Source: Pinus tabuliformis
Lineage: Eukaryota; Streptophyta; Pinopsida; Pinales; Pinaceae
Reading direction: 5' to 3'
NCBI GenBank assembly: GCA_031772625.1
Contig: CM062815.1
Location: 913,972,979-914,036,978 of the forward strand
Length of the DNA stretch: 64,000 nucleotides
The notes under the pieces were generated by a model. That model saw nothing but the letters and a program-made list of their open reading frames with translations. It searched no databases and had not been told where the DNA came from. Below are positions 33,812 through 45,578 of this stretch, piece after piece. Within the stretch, counting starts at the first letter, position 1, and every line of letters starts with the position of its first letter. The position numbers and the translations under genes were made by a program.

Positions 33812-35009
33812 ATTTCATTGTGCCCCCATCCGCAATTTGGACTTGGAAGTTAGAAACTGCTCGTACAAAACAATGCACTGCTTCTTCGATTTTTTGATGG
33901 ATGAAATTATGGGTACTTCCACTATCAATCAAGACTACTACTGGGCGATGTTTAAGAAAACCCCTGATTTTGAGAGTTTGAGGGGAAGAAATCCCTACCA
34001 ACGCATGCAGCGAAATAACTGGTTCTTTATAGACATTCTCCTTTGGGTTGTCTTGTTCTAGCACCTCATGTTCCTCAAGTGGTGGATCTTCCTCTGTTGA
34101 GTTGTAGTCAGTGGCATCTATTTGAAAAAATTTGGGCTCCTTGCATTTATGACCTGGGGAGTATTTTTCATCACAGTAGTAACATAGTCCTTGCTTCCTT
34201 ATTTCGGCCATTTCCGCAGGTGACACCTTTTGGACCTTAATTGTTTGAGTCGTGTTGTGAGCCTGTGGGGGACGACCTTTAGCGGGGAAATTTGGGTGAC
34301 TGTATTGGGCTGCTAATGCATGTTCCACGTTACGGGCTACCTTGCAAGACTCTGTCCAAGTGGGAGGGTGGTGCAGTAAGACTTGAGCTTTGATGGCTTC
34401 TTTAAGACCATTGATAAAACATTCCGTGTAGAACACATTTGAGAGACCCCAAGTGCGGAAGGTTAAGGCTTCAAAAGTTGTAATATATTCATCCACTGTA
34501 CCTGTCTGTCGGAGCTTAGTAAGACGACCCAAAAAAGAGACCTCCTGTTCAAAGCGGTCTCGAAGAGCTTTGGTAAATTGGGTCCAAGTCTTAAAAGGTC
34601 CATTGAAACGTTGATGTCATTCCCACCATTACCACCGTTCATTGTCCAAGTACATGCTCCCCAACATAAGCTTAGTCGCATCATCTAAGATATGATTTAG
34701 TTTGAAATACTGCTCCATTTGTGCTATCCATGCGGACGGGTGAGAACCGTCAAATTTATGCATATCCAACTTGGGAGGTCGCTGACTGGGTGGTGGGTGG
34801 GTGTGCCAAACGTGAGGAGAGTGGCTAGACTCACCCTCATTGTATTCATTGTCATTATACGCCTCCTCGTGGGCTTGCTCCTTACCCTTCGGGATTAATT
34901 GCTGGACCTGGAGACATAGTCCGGTAAGCTGCTTATTGAGGGATTGGATGGATTCTTCAAGTTTTTCCATTCTTTCATTGACCATTGCTTGAGCTCTAGT
35001 TTCTATCAT
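33768..35009 (-). pseudogene. W gag and protease
   Basis: Gag starts at 35009 with a coiled coil (MIETRAQAMVNERMEKLEES) and capsid sequence (LDMHKFDGSHPSAWIAQM). Two stops near 34600-34630 interrupt it, and it continues in the same frame at 34532-33768. That part has the capsid end (TVDEYITTFEALTFR), a zinc-knuckle-like CYYCDEKYSPGHKC and the protease motif VVLIDSGSTHNFI. The reverse-transcriptase frame overlaps its last 44 bp in another frame. It would form and mature the particle. Confidence 0.9.
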
Positions 35010-35975
35010 ACACCAACCTGATGAAAAATTGGGACCGCCTAAAAATTTTCACTAATAATTGAATGGTACTACTGTGCTTAGCTCATCATCCTGATTCTGA
35101 TGGGCTAGATCACAAATAAGCGCCCCGAAAGATCTCAGACTCGTTTTTTTTTTTTTTGAAAACTCCTAATGGAGTTTTACTCCTTCCTGATCAATACTAC
35201 CGTCACCAAATCCTCAAAATTTCAATGCGGCCAAAAATCCTGCAAAAATTATACCTCGGTATAGGAACCCTTCACAACAACTGTGATCTGGTGGATCTGA
35301 GAGATCTAAATGGCGGATCGGATAGCTCTGGGTGGCGGAACAGACTGCTGCTGTGGATCGGCTGGCTCTAATAGATCGGAATGACTGATCTGCGAGACTG
35401 ATGTCGGCTGCTGCTGCACCCCGTTGCACCAGCGGATCTGGAATAGATGATATACAATCCCCCGATAGAAAAGGGAAATATGGTCTTGAGGAGTGTCAGG
35501 TGCTACAGATCGCAATATACATAAGGGTCTGGCAGTAGTACTCGGCCCAATGTTTCAGGGCTCTAACTAAGGAGGATCGACCGTACCCTTAGCCGTACAA
35601 CCCGACTACCCTATCGTACAGGCAAGTAATCTCTCCGAGTGCTGTTCTCGGTGTACTGTAGCCACAAGACGGCCGACGGTTTATCTATGGCAAGGTTTCA
35701 AGGGAGCCTAGGGGCTTCCGATATACCCAGAGGGTACGTGGAAGACAGTCTGTGCGTGGTTCTGTCTAATGCGCTACTACTCGAAGGGGTACCCACAGGG
35801 GTTACAAGGGAGTCCAACAGACGTGACCACCTCTTGTATTTCCTACGTGCATGCCTCCCCAAATACGCAGGTTTATGTGCTCAACGACAGATCTCGTGGT
35901 TTAAAGACGCCGGAACATGTCTCTAGCCAATTTTTTTTTTGCTAAGAATTGGAGATCCCACTGGCCCTGGAAAGT
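35010..35975 (-). other. W leader with motif island and shared leader domain
   Basis: Noncoding leader. 35285-35450 is an island of GGATCTG/GGATCGG-type motifs and ctgctgct runs. 35580-35935 on the minus strand carries the leader domain also found in X, Y and Z: tagagacatgttccggcgtc, then ccacgtacc, then gtcggccgtcttg, then acaccgagaacagcactcgg, in the same order. Confidence 0.65.
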
Positions 35976-35987
35976 GCTCTGATACCA
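35976..35987 (-). promoter_or_regulatory. W primer-binding site
   Basis: The minus strand reads TGGTATCAGAGC, a perfect complement to the initiator tRNA-Met 3' end, two bases from the LTR. Confidence 0.92.
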
Positions 35988-35989
35988 CT

Positions 35990-36393
35990 TGTTATGCTCT
36001 TAACCTGCAAAATGATACCCAATACAGAATATGCGAAGAAAAGATACCCAGAACACAGAATAGCAATGATTTTATTATTCAGAGAGTAATGTTCACTTGC
36101 CTCTTCGAGGGGGAAACCACCAATAGAGTAGAGCTCGATTACAAAATAAGACACCATACTCCTCGCAGGGAGTCTCTATCCTTTATATATGACTCATACA
36201 TGCAATACCACGGGCCAATACCGTGGGTTTTATTAATACCATCTATCTAATACTACGGCCCATTTGAAACTAACTGTGGTCCCGTCATTAATTGCGGGTT
36301 AACCACTTACAAATATTAATATGGGCTTTATTGACTCTTGACTATGACGTGATCCCATGACATAAATAAGGGGGTTACGGAGGGACCCTATCA
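35990..36393 (-). repeat. W 5' LTR
   Basis: 404 bp, TGTTATGCTC...CCCTATCA. The last bases differ slightly from the 3' copy. Confidence 0.93.
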
Positions 36394-36786
36394 TACCTTC
36401 GGCTATATAGGGCAGTGTTACAGTACGTAAAGTATATGGGAATGCTCTCACTGTGCTGTTTTGCATTAGACAACGCTTATATGGATTGGGCCTCCATGTA
36501 CTTTCAGGTATATATGGGAGGACAACACTAGGTTGCTATCCATCCATAGGTAACTGAGTCGGCCACCTTGTACACTGTGATACACCGAACACAGTATTCG
36601 GGGAGATTGTCTACCCGTACTTCTTGGGTCGCCAAGAGGTATTCTGTAGTTTACTATTGCTTGGTAAACCTTTTGCCTAGATTATCCCTCTTTTGCTTTG
36701 TTATGTTACTTTGATTAAAATAAAATTAATTGACCGCAGATAACATCATCCACGCTCGCTCCTTAGTTGATCTTAGGTTGAAACAA
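36394..36786 (+). other. Z leader, right part
   Basis: Continuation of the shared leader domain after W: ccataggtaactgagtcggc, then acaccgaacacagtattcgg, then ggagatt. It ends just before the Z reading frame. Confidence 0.6.
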
Positions 36787-38524
36787 ATGGTGACAAATCT
36801 GGAGTCCATCGATCAAGGAATTCCTTTTGATGGGAATCCTAGTCCTTTTCCTTCTTTTGGGAATATTGGTGCTCCGTATATGGCTACATTGTCCCTTCCA
36901 GGATTTATCATTGGTTTTCCAGTATGGTTTTTTTCAACCTCCTTGGTTCAAAATTTCGTGATTTCTCTGCAATCGAGTACTCCAACTGGACAAAATCAAC
37001 CTCTAGTTGATCCTAAAGTTGTCCCTTTGCCTTCTTCCTTGGTTCTTTATTCCTCCCCTTCTTCCTCTTCGCCTAGTGAAAGTATTGGTACTAGTAACCA
37101 GGTGGCTAAGAAGAAGAAGAAGAAGAAGAAGCAAACTCAACAGAGGGGCAACCAAGACACCATTGCTTTAAATGCGACATATGATGAGAAATCGTCCATC
37201 AAGCCTCACAAAGTTTGATATCCATGCAAACTTTGTGTGGGAGACCATATTCTTTGAAATTGTCCTAATATTCCTCAGATCTTAGAAGAATGGTCTTCTC
37301 GTTCACATCATCCTGTGTCATCAACTTCTGGAGATCATGTTGGTGACACACCATCAACTAGTGGTAGTAAAGTTCATGGAAAGAAGGGTAAAGTTAAGTT
37401 TCCCTATAGGTTATGTGAAGGGAATCACCCCATTGACCTTTATCCCTATCTAGACGAAACCAAAAAAGTGTTGGATAACCGTCTTGCTTCACCGCAGCGA
37501 CTTCCATATGGTTACAGGAAACTCTCCCTTAATCCTTCTCTAGTTGATGAATTGACTGACTCAAATCAACCATTGGTCAAACCCACTCTCTCTGAAAGTG
37601 AATCCTATGAGTCTATACCCGACCCAAATCAACAGGTTGAGGTAATAGTTGACCCGATTTCACCTTCAGTTAATCGTACCTTTCCCGAAGAGAGTGAATA
37701 TGATACCACTCAGGTTCTTTTTGTTTCTTTAGATTCTAATGAGCTTGGGGGCAATCCTCCTGTTCCATTAAGACATGAGGAAAATCCTCCCGCTCTCGTA
37801 ACTCAAAGGGACAATTCTCCCATTTCTACAGTACCCCCTCCAAGTAGTCTGGTCACTTCCTTTGATTAGAATCGACTAGCAGGATTTCGTCTTCCTTCTT
37901 ATGTGCCTTTTTCAGATCATAGTACAGGTTTGTAAAATGATTGTATCTAGCACTATTGTAGATGAAGGTGAATCTGTGAGTATCCTTTCCTCAACTGCTC
38001 GTCAAGTGCTCGATTCGCTGCCGCTTGTGCCCGTTACCCAGAATCTGTTGGATTTTAACAGAGGAACCAATCAACCATTAGGGATCCTCCCTCAATTACC
38101 TATTACTTTGGGAGGAAAAATCATTTATCTAAATGTGATGGTAGTCCCAGCCCCTTTAGATTACAAATTACTTCTAGGGTGCGACTATGTTTATGACATG
38201 GGAGCTATTGTTTCCGCACTCTTTCGAGTGATATGTTTCTCGCATGAAGGCAGAATTGTCATCTTTGACCAGCATTCATTTCCCGGTCCAAATATGGCTT
38301 CCAGTCAACCATCTTCCCTAAATGGTCCTTTTGTACCAATGGTATCATTGCCGCCACGGGTCAATTATGTGGCAACCCGTTCCATACCTACATCAACTGA
38401 CGATCAATTCAATGATGTTGTACATCATGTACTGGGGGCATTGGAACCAGATCTCTCCTTCCAGAGCATTGTTCTCCCATCTGATGAGAACCTCTTGGAA
38501 TTCATGACCTCGTACAGGTCGTGA
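36787..38524 (+). pseudogene. Z ORF: zinc knuckles and protease-like domain
   Basis: The frame starts near ATG 36787. It has a short N-terminal segment matching Y (GAPYMATLSLPGF, FPVWFFSTSLVQ), a Lys-rich run, a first zinc knuckle (CKLCVGDH..., broken by stops near 37216 and 37252), and a second knuckle (CEGNHPIDLYP region near 37410). A retropepsin-like domain follows at about 37930-38270 after one frameshift near 37890: TIVDEGESVSILSST with Asp-Glu-Gly at 37961-37969, and LLLGCDYVYDM as the counterpart of the ILGRD segment. The Gag capsid core expected between the N-terminal segment and the knuckles is absent. It is homologous to the intact ORF of Y. Confidence 0.75.
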
Positions 38525-38527
38525 ATA

Positions 38528-38930
38528 AGGATATGAGGATGGTTCTTTTACTGTGTCAACCTCACTAAAAAATGAAACAGCCCCCATGAGGATAGTTCCT
38601 TGTCTTGTGTCAACCTCGTTAAAAAATGAAACCAAGGAATACTAGGACAGTTCCTGGTCTTTTGTCAATCTTGTTAAACATGAAACAAAGGGTATGAAGA
38701 TAGTTCTTGGCCTTGTGTTAAACTCATTAAATAATTAACAAGGAATATGAGGATACTTCCTGGTCTTGTGTTAACCTCGTTAAGAAATGAAACAAGGAGT
38801 ATGAGCATAGTTCCTTGTCTTGTGTCAAGCTCGTTAAAAAATGAAACAAGGAATCTGAGCAGAGTTCCTTGTCTTGTGTCAAGCTCATTAAAAAATGAAA
38901 CAAGGTCCCCTGGAGAAAATTTCCAATTCG
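38528..38930 (+). repeat. Z hairpin/pseudoknot array downstream of the ORF
   Basis: About seven units of 55-60 bp. A typical unit has GAGGATAG, TTCCTTGT, CAACCTCGTTAAAAAATG and ACAAGGAA in order. TTCCTTGT pairs with ACAAGGAA, and GAGG pairs with CCTC in the loop. In two units near 38790-38910 the second pairing is GAGC with GCTC, a compensated change. Confidence 0.8.
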
Positions 38931-39068
38931 AGTCTTTGATTAGATCTCGTAAAATCTTAGTCGAGCCTTTCACTTGATCTCATAAATGAACCTTCATTCC
39001 ATCCACCTAATAGCCACGAGAAGTCTACTTAGGTGAATGTAATGAAGCTTAGGGGGCATGCACCTAAT

Positions 39069-39220
39069 GGTAAAGTAAAGTTTCCTTGTAGGTTATGTGA
39101 AGGGAATCACCCCATTTACCTTTGTCCCTATCTAGACGAAGCCAAAAAGGTGTTGGATAACCGTCTTGCTTCACCGCAGGGACTTCCATCTAGTTACAAG
39201 AGACTCTCCAACCTGCTGGG
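39069..39220 (+). repeat. Duplicated zinc-knuckle module of Z
   Basis: This ~150 bp repeats 37390-37540 (aggttatgtgaagggaatca, then gttggataaccgtcttgctt). It encodes CRLCEGNHPIYLCPYLDEAK and following residues, a C-X2-C-X3-H-X4-C knuckle that is better preserved than the copy in the ORF. It lies in noncoding DNA downstream. Confidence 0.75.
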
Positions 39221-39302
39221 GGCATGTAAACTAAATCCAAGCATAGTTCTTCGTTTCAAGCTTGTGTAAACATGAAACTAAATCCAAGCATAGTTCCCTA
39301 TG

Positions 39303-39489
39303 TGTTGTAGGGAAAAGTATCCGACTCGGATGACCCTATCCCACTCTAAGGGTGATAGTACCTCAACAACAACTGTAAAGCAAACTACTTAAGGTTTACT
39401 TCTTTATGAAAGCAAAAGAGAGTGGAGAAATGCACTAATCGTTGCCTTGCGCTTAATGTCGAATCCAAACTCTTTTCTTTGGCCGCTTG
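39303..39489 (-). repeat. Y 3' LTR, left part
   Basis: The first 187 bp of the LTR (TGTTGTAGGGAAAAGTATCC start), ending ggccgcttg where X is inserted. Confidence 0.93.
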
Positions 39490-40554
39490 TGTTGTAGGGA
39501 AAAGTATCCGACTCGGATGACCCTAACCCACTCTAAGGGTGACAGTTCCTTAGCAACAACTGTAAAACAAACTACTGAAGGTTTACTTCTTTATGAAAGC
39601 AAAAGAGAGTGGAGAAAGCACTAACCGTTTCCTTGCGCTTAATGTCGAATCCAAACTCTTCTCTTTGGCCGCTTGCTCCTAGCTCTTTGTCCTTCTGCTC
39701 GCCCAGCTACAAGGAGATCCTGCAAAACAACAAAGAAGGAAACTACAAGAGGCATGCAATCATAACTGGTTCATGGATTAGTGTAAACCAAACATGCAAT
39801 CATCACAATATACAATTGAAACAAGAGCACATAGAAGAACCTCAATAGCTTTTATTAATGTAGAAGAAAAGGTTCTGAGAGGATTACAACCATTGCAGGC
39901 TCCAACCCAGCAACACCTCCCAGCAGAAAGAGTTGCTCTTCTTCACCTCTCTCAAACAATCACCCAATAACTCAAGAATGAAACCAACAGCATATCATTA
40001 CTTTGCACAAAATTCCAGCCTCCTGAGCTCATAGGAGAGAGCTCAATATATAGATGAATTGAGAAAGGATGAGTCAGCTTGCAACTGATGTGTAGCTGCC
40101 TTGTGTCCTCTCTCTCTTCAGTTAATCTTTAGTTGATCTTCAGTTCTTGAGTCCACTTGGTGAACCTTGCTTCTACTTGGAGAAACAAAGCCTCTGACTC
40201 ATCACAAGGCGAAATACCTGATCCAAGTGTCATTTTTGGAAGATTCCAAAGCAATGACTCACAGTGCCACATGTCCAAACTCGCCCAACGCAGGTGGGCT
40301 TTGTTCTACCTGCTTTGCAACACAGGTACACCATGGAGCAGTTGTGTTTCAGCGCAGAAGCCTAGTGGAGCACCTGCTTTGATTTCATGATTGCTTGTTT
40401 TTGAGTGTTTTCAGGTGGAGAACTGATCTGAGAGCTGTTGGTTTGCTGACCTTGTTCCTCTAGGGGTAGGAACATCATGTTTAGGGAACTTTGGATCCCT
40501 TGGATTATTGACAATTCATGCTTGTTGCTGTAAGGCACAAAATTGTCTATAACA
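39490..40554 (-). repeat. X 3' LTR
   Basis: TGTTGTAGGG...CTATAACA. It holds an island of CGCAGGT/ACCTGC-type motifs at 40290-40375. Confidence 0.95.
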
Positions 40555-40566
40555 GATGCCCCCTAA
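40555..40566 (-). promoter_or_regulatory. X polypurine tract
   Basis: The minus strand reads tttagggggcatc directly before the 3' LTR start TGTTATAG. Confidence 0.8.
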
Positions 40567-42734
40567 AGTATGAGGTCGTTTATCGGGTGAAATGCTTTAT
40601 TGAGAGGATCTGAAGTTCATTCAATCTGCTGAGAAGTGTCCTGTAATAAGATACAATACAATACATTATTTTTCATACATTTTTCATGATCTGGCTGAGG
40701 CGGGCATTCCCATGCTCAGCTTTATAAATACATTTTGGTACATAGAAAAGACGATCGTCTGATATAGACTGATAATTCTCTGCTGAATTTATCATCCTTT
40801 TCTGATTGTAGACTGATAATTCTCTGCCGAATTTATCATCCTTTGAAAAGGATGATCGTCTGCTGCAATGATGTACATATCAAATGTATTTATGTCCTGA
40901 ATATATATCGCAGCCCAGATGGATGAAACTAGATCCGGGGTCTTCAATCTCTTCCGATCTTCACTCGATGTACAAGTCGATCCATGTGAGAATTTTTTGA
41001 AGTCGAACATGGAAAGACATCGCTTGATTACCGGTCAATGATGCAAACCGTTAACAAGCGCGAGAGGAATCACCGATAAGGATGATGACCCTCAAGGTAC
41101 GGCAGTACAATCTACATGGTGGGAATAAAGGACTTGGCGTCGACCACCATGCAAAATCTTCTGGTCGAAGGTCATTGATGTATACCTGTCGCCGGAAGTG
41201 AGAAACTTGCCATTGAGGCATGCAAGCTTCAAAGTACTGAGGGGGGTGTTCCTAGATCAACTCCTTGGATAATGAGCTGATGTCGACAAGGAGCGATCCG
41301 TCAAAGGAGGGCCTTAATGAATCCCACATCAGTGACACGGAACGGAGCTAGTGATTGTGATGAGGTGAAAACAAACTGTGATGTATGATTCAGGGTGGCG
41401 GTCATGAAGTGGATGAAGGATAATGTATGGCAGTGGGTGGAACACGGTTGACTCTTTACAGAACCATATCTCTTGAACATGTAACGACACTAATGTGATG
41501 GATTGGTAGCATTACCCCAATTGTGGATGGTGTGGCGAGGACCATGATTCTGCGACCAGTGAATGAAACAACCCAACCCGATGCGGTACGGAGGACAAAG
41601 TGTCATGTTCAAGAGCGACTTGCTACCATTAATGCTGTGAGGTTCTCCCAATTTTTCCCCAGTCATTGCTGACCAGTACCTCTTTATTTTTGTCAAGCTT
41701 GAGGAGGATAACATATGCTTGTTCTATAACCTGCCCTTCGGGCAAGCCCATCGCTATGTTTTAACGAGCCTAGCGATAGGGAAACTTGTTCTCGTCTAAA
41801 GACAAGTTTGTCGCTATTTAATCATTTTAACGAGTCTAACGACAAAGAAAACTCGGTTCTTTTCATTTTTAGAGAGTTTGAAAAGGTACGAAAAGTTAAC
41901 TCCGCAATTCCTTTTTCGTCTTCTAATCCCTTAAGTCCGAAAAAGTATAAAACAATACCGAAGGGATGAGTTTTCGATTTGCTTTAACGAGCCAAACAAA
42001 ACAAGCGCTCGATCTTTTTGTGCAATAATCCCTCAGGTCCAAAAAGATTAAAATCTAGAGGAGGGATAGCTTTCTGGTCGCTTTAACGAGCTGGAAGGCC
42101 AAAACTCAGCAAACTTTTCATATTTTACGAGTCAGTGAAAAGAGCTCAAAGAAGACTCGTCTTTTGAGGAACGAGTGATGAACAGGGCTAGCAGCAGATT
42201 CCAGGTACAGGTTGGAATTCTCCAATCACGGCAGTGTCACAAGGATGGCTAAGTGAAATCACTCTTCGCAGCTGTTCCTCAAAATGGGTAAACACACATA
42301 TGGAGGTGAACGATTGGCCAAATGAACGGATGGAGGTGATGGCATATAAACACGACCAAAGGTTTTTAATATGGCTTTCAAAGGTTACATTTCTCGAGGT
42401 TGTTTACCGGTTCATTTTTTCTGGGTGAGCTTGAACTGTTAGGGAAAGATTGCTCACAATTTGTGTTTATTTTTTAACGAGCATGAGCTTCACACAAAAA
42501 CTACTCGATTTTTCACGTTTATTTTTTAACGAGCATGAACATTGCTAAAACTGCTCGGTGATGCCCCCAGCATAATAATAATGCAGATGAGGCGCATGCC
42601 TCCTAAATCATAAAGGGGACATTTCATTTTTTAATGAGGTTGACATCGTAAGAACTATCCTCTTTTACTCCTTATTTCATTTTTTAAACGAGGTTGACTT
42701 GAGAAAGGAACTATCCTCGAAACTTTTAGATCCA
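40567..42734 (-). other. X 3' noncoding region with hairpin arrays
   Basis: No reading frame survives in this 2.2 kb, yet it is clearly shared with Y (49246-52006) and Z (56372-58021). The part next to gag (about 41740-42720) is an array of hairpins with the loop CTCGTTAAAA on the minus strand. Examples are stems cccatcgcta/tagcgataggg (41748-41781) and tttgtcgcta/taacgacaaa (41808-41846). The distal part (40567-41700) is a conserved ~1.1-kb block without obvious repeats. Confidence 0.75.
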
Positions 42735-45578
42735 TTAAAAATAGAAGGCCTCATATTCCGTTGCACCCATTTCTGCAAGATTACTCGGCGGTGGTGGGGC
42801 AAAAGTGCCCATTAAAGAAGGGCCTTTTAGGAAAATTACTCCGATATATGGGAGATGATGATTGCCTCCATGGATCAATGGAACGCTTCTTGTGTTGGAT
42901 GGCGGCTCAACTTCTGTCGAAGTTGTTGTCGAACTGCCTGTTCGACTTTTTCTTTCACCATTCAACGGTTGTGGATTCCCACGGCTTTTATTTAATGTTG
43001 AAATTAAAGCATCATCATGGCGCTTAAAACTTGACAACATCATAACTTGTGATGGGGAAGCATTTCCACTGTCAACCAGATTTTCACTTGGGTCGGGAAA
43101 AGGATCAGTGAATACGGCTGGAGTGTGCGGATTCTTTATGAACCTTTTAAACTCAGCTTTGTACGGGCAATCTGCCGTCTGATGATCGTCGTTACATATT
43201 TGACACGGAAACCGTTTCCTATTCCCAGGAGGGTTTGAAGAATTTTTCTTAGGGGATGACCCACCTTGTTTATTCTTCCTCCCTTTGTTTTGATTCTTCT
43301 TGCTTCCTGGTTGATTGGTTTCTTTGCCCCTATCTGTCGATACGGCATTTACTTCCGAGGCAAGAACTTCTTCATGCGCATTTTGGTTCGAATCCTTACG
43401 GGCTTTCTTTTGATTGGTCCTTTTCGGATTCGTGTTTGCTGTGCCAATCACGCCATTGCCGGCATGAGAGTCACTGTTCGATTTAGGAGGAGGAGGGATT
43501 GAAAATTCCGGTCTAGGGGCGTCTAGTATTTTGTCATAGAGCGTGCCGGACTGAGTATATACTAAATCCAAGTATTGTGCACGAGCGATAACTTGCTCTT
43601 CTGTTACGACTCCTCCCTTTGCTACATCTTCCGTTATAGCCGGAAGTAATGACTTTATAAACCACTTAGCTAAAAGTTGATCAGGAACGTATGTTTTAAC
43701 CATTCTTCGTCGACGTTGCCACTCATGTATATGATCTGATATATGAGTTGCGGTTGTCTGTTTGAAGTTAGTCAATATCTCTGTTCCCGTTTCGTACCTT
43801 ATTGGTAATTGAAAGTGGGTCAAGAATGTTGTGGCAAGGGAGCCAAAATTGTCGAACGAAGCTCTAGGTAATTCTATATACCATTTTGCCGCCGGACCTG
43901 TCAATGTCCTCTGAAAGAGGCGAAGCCTTATCGAATCGTCATTCAAAGTGTTCGACGAACACCATAGATGAAATGTCATCACATGATTCGATGGGTCTTC
44001 GCCTGGATTTCCATTGAATTTAGGAATGTCGGATGGAAGTTTGTGCGGAATCACTGGCCACCAAGGGGCGTAAGCAATTGGATCGTTTGTTAACCGATGT
44101 AAATCAGGCAACTCTAAAGTTGCCACGAATGGTAACTGCTGGTTCAAGTTAGGTGAAGTGTAACCAGGATACGATGGAATCGCCTGAACAGTCGGTCTTT
44201 GCATACCAGCATAATGGAGTTGATGTTGGTATGATGAATACGGTTGATGGACTTGACCACTATAAAGTGGTTGATTTTGACCATTTTGAATATATGGTTG
44301 TCCAGTATTCGCAAATATTTGCTGTTCAGAACCTTGGTACACTTGTTGGAATTGTGGCTGTTGGTATTGCATTATCCACGGTTGCGACACCATGGGTTGT
44401 TGCGCTACACTAACCATTGGACCAAGATGTGCGGTAGTTGTACCCAATTGTACTTGTGTTGTCCCACCAGTAGGTGATTGTGGTTGGGTTGCAGGGTCAA
44501 GGGGCTATTGCATGAGAACCTGAGCAATCTGAGGTTGACATACAACAGGCATTGTTTGAACTTGCGACACGGTCACAATAGCCGGTGTAGTTGGGATGTT
44601 TGTCACACGTACACACTGTTGCATAGAATATACAACTCTCGGTGGCTGGGATAGCATAGGTACCCAACTACTCGTTGCAATTCCGCCATAACTTGAATAA
44701 GGTTGAGAGCTCCCGTATGAGTACTGCTCCCCATACGGTAGCAACCCAGAACTCAAGGCAACTGCCTGTCTTGGAGGACTGGATGGCCTAATTAGATTCC
44801 CAAAAGGGTCAATTTGATGAGTCTCACCATGAGAGTTACCAGACATTACTCCGGAACAAACAGGAACAGACCATACTGTCGAGATAGTCTCTTGGTGGAC
44901 TCCTTCTAGCGACTGCGAGCTAGTTGGGACAGATGGTATGCCGGCGAAAATTGTTGGATTTACAGCAGGTAATTCTGCCGTCGCCGTGTCATTCGACACA
45001 GTCCTAGATGTCGACGGTTGTTCAGTCATTTTTAGTCTATCCAATTGATCACCTAGTGATTCTACAGGAACTTCCACTGGTGATGGACAAACTTCTGTTG
45101 TAGCAGGAAATAGAGTGACCCCTACTCCAAATTGAATTGGAGTGGATACTTGCGGTTCCTCTATAATTTCCTCTATCGCAATCAGACCAGGTGGAAGAGG
45201 AAGACCGTCAGGTCCGTAAAAGATTTCCGGTGCCGAAGAAGGGGTTGTATCGACCGCGACAGATGTTTGAGGAACAAAACTCTCTGGACCGGTTACAGAT
45301 GGAACTGGTTCAGTCATACAAGTATTTGCCCCCAGACTAGGATCAGTATTACTATCCCTCTGTGGCGATTGAACTTCTTCTATTGAGGCAGGGTTTCCGG
45401 AAATGTTTGGAGTGACCAGAATCTCAGATGTTGTTGGAACGCTTGTTCTAACTTTTAAAGGAGATTTTGAACTGGTTCGACGAGCTCGCTTTGTCCGGAT
45501 TGTTTTCGATTCTGGAGACAAAGACGGTTGATTCGCAAGCCTCCGAGAACGACGGATATTCAATTGACTTTCTTCCAC
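42735..45578 (-). pseudogene. X Gag polyprotein, one internal stop
   Basis: A minus-strand frame of about 947 codons starts MEESQLNIRRSRRLANQ at 45578 and ends at 42735, with a single TAG at 44505-44507. The N-terminal third is disordered and rich in Ser, Pro and Thr; a Gln/Tyr-rich linker follows. A capsid domain of the retrotransposon Gag type comes next: PKFNGNPGEDPSNHVMTF, LTGPAAKWYIELP and HEWQRRRRMVKTYVP. After a basic Asn/Lys-rich stretch there is one zinc knuckle, CQICNDDHQTADC (C-X2-C-X3-H-X4-C, one residue shorter than the usual X4). No protease follows. It should assemble particles and bind RNA. Apart from the stop, the frame is intact. Confidence 0.88.

Larger units (their letters stand above)
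30238..36393 (-). mobile_element. Element W: Ty3/gypsy chromovirus
   Basis: A 6.2-kb minus-strand element with 404-bp LTRs (30238-30641 and 35990-36393) and a perfect TACCT duplication (30233-30237 and 36394-36398). Coding order on the minus strand is gag, protease, reverse transcriptase, RNase H, integrase and chromodomain. The compact LTRs, iMet PBS and Gag start (MIETRAQAMVNERM) suggest the Reina-like chromovirus group. Stops and frameshifts inactivate this copy. It is the only element here with a nearly complete pol. Confidence 0.93.

Noticed and set aside
41270-41310. Hammerhead ribozyme-like agctgatgtcgac segment
   Set aside because: The CUGAUGA core and the GAAA box are not both present at the required spacing.
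42862-43182. Plus-strand frame with LVLDGGSTSVE, reminiscent of a protease
   Set aside because: It is antisense to the X gag frame, lacks any flanking protease motif, and the Gag reading is far better supported.
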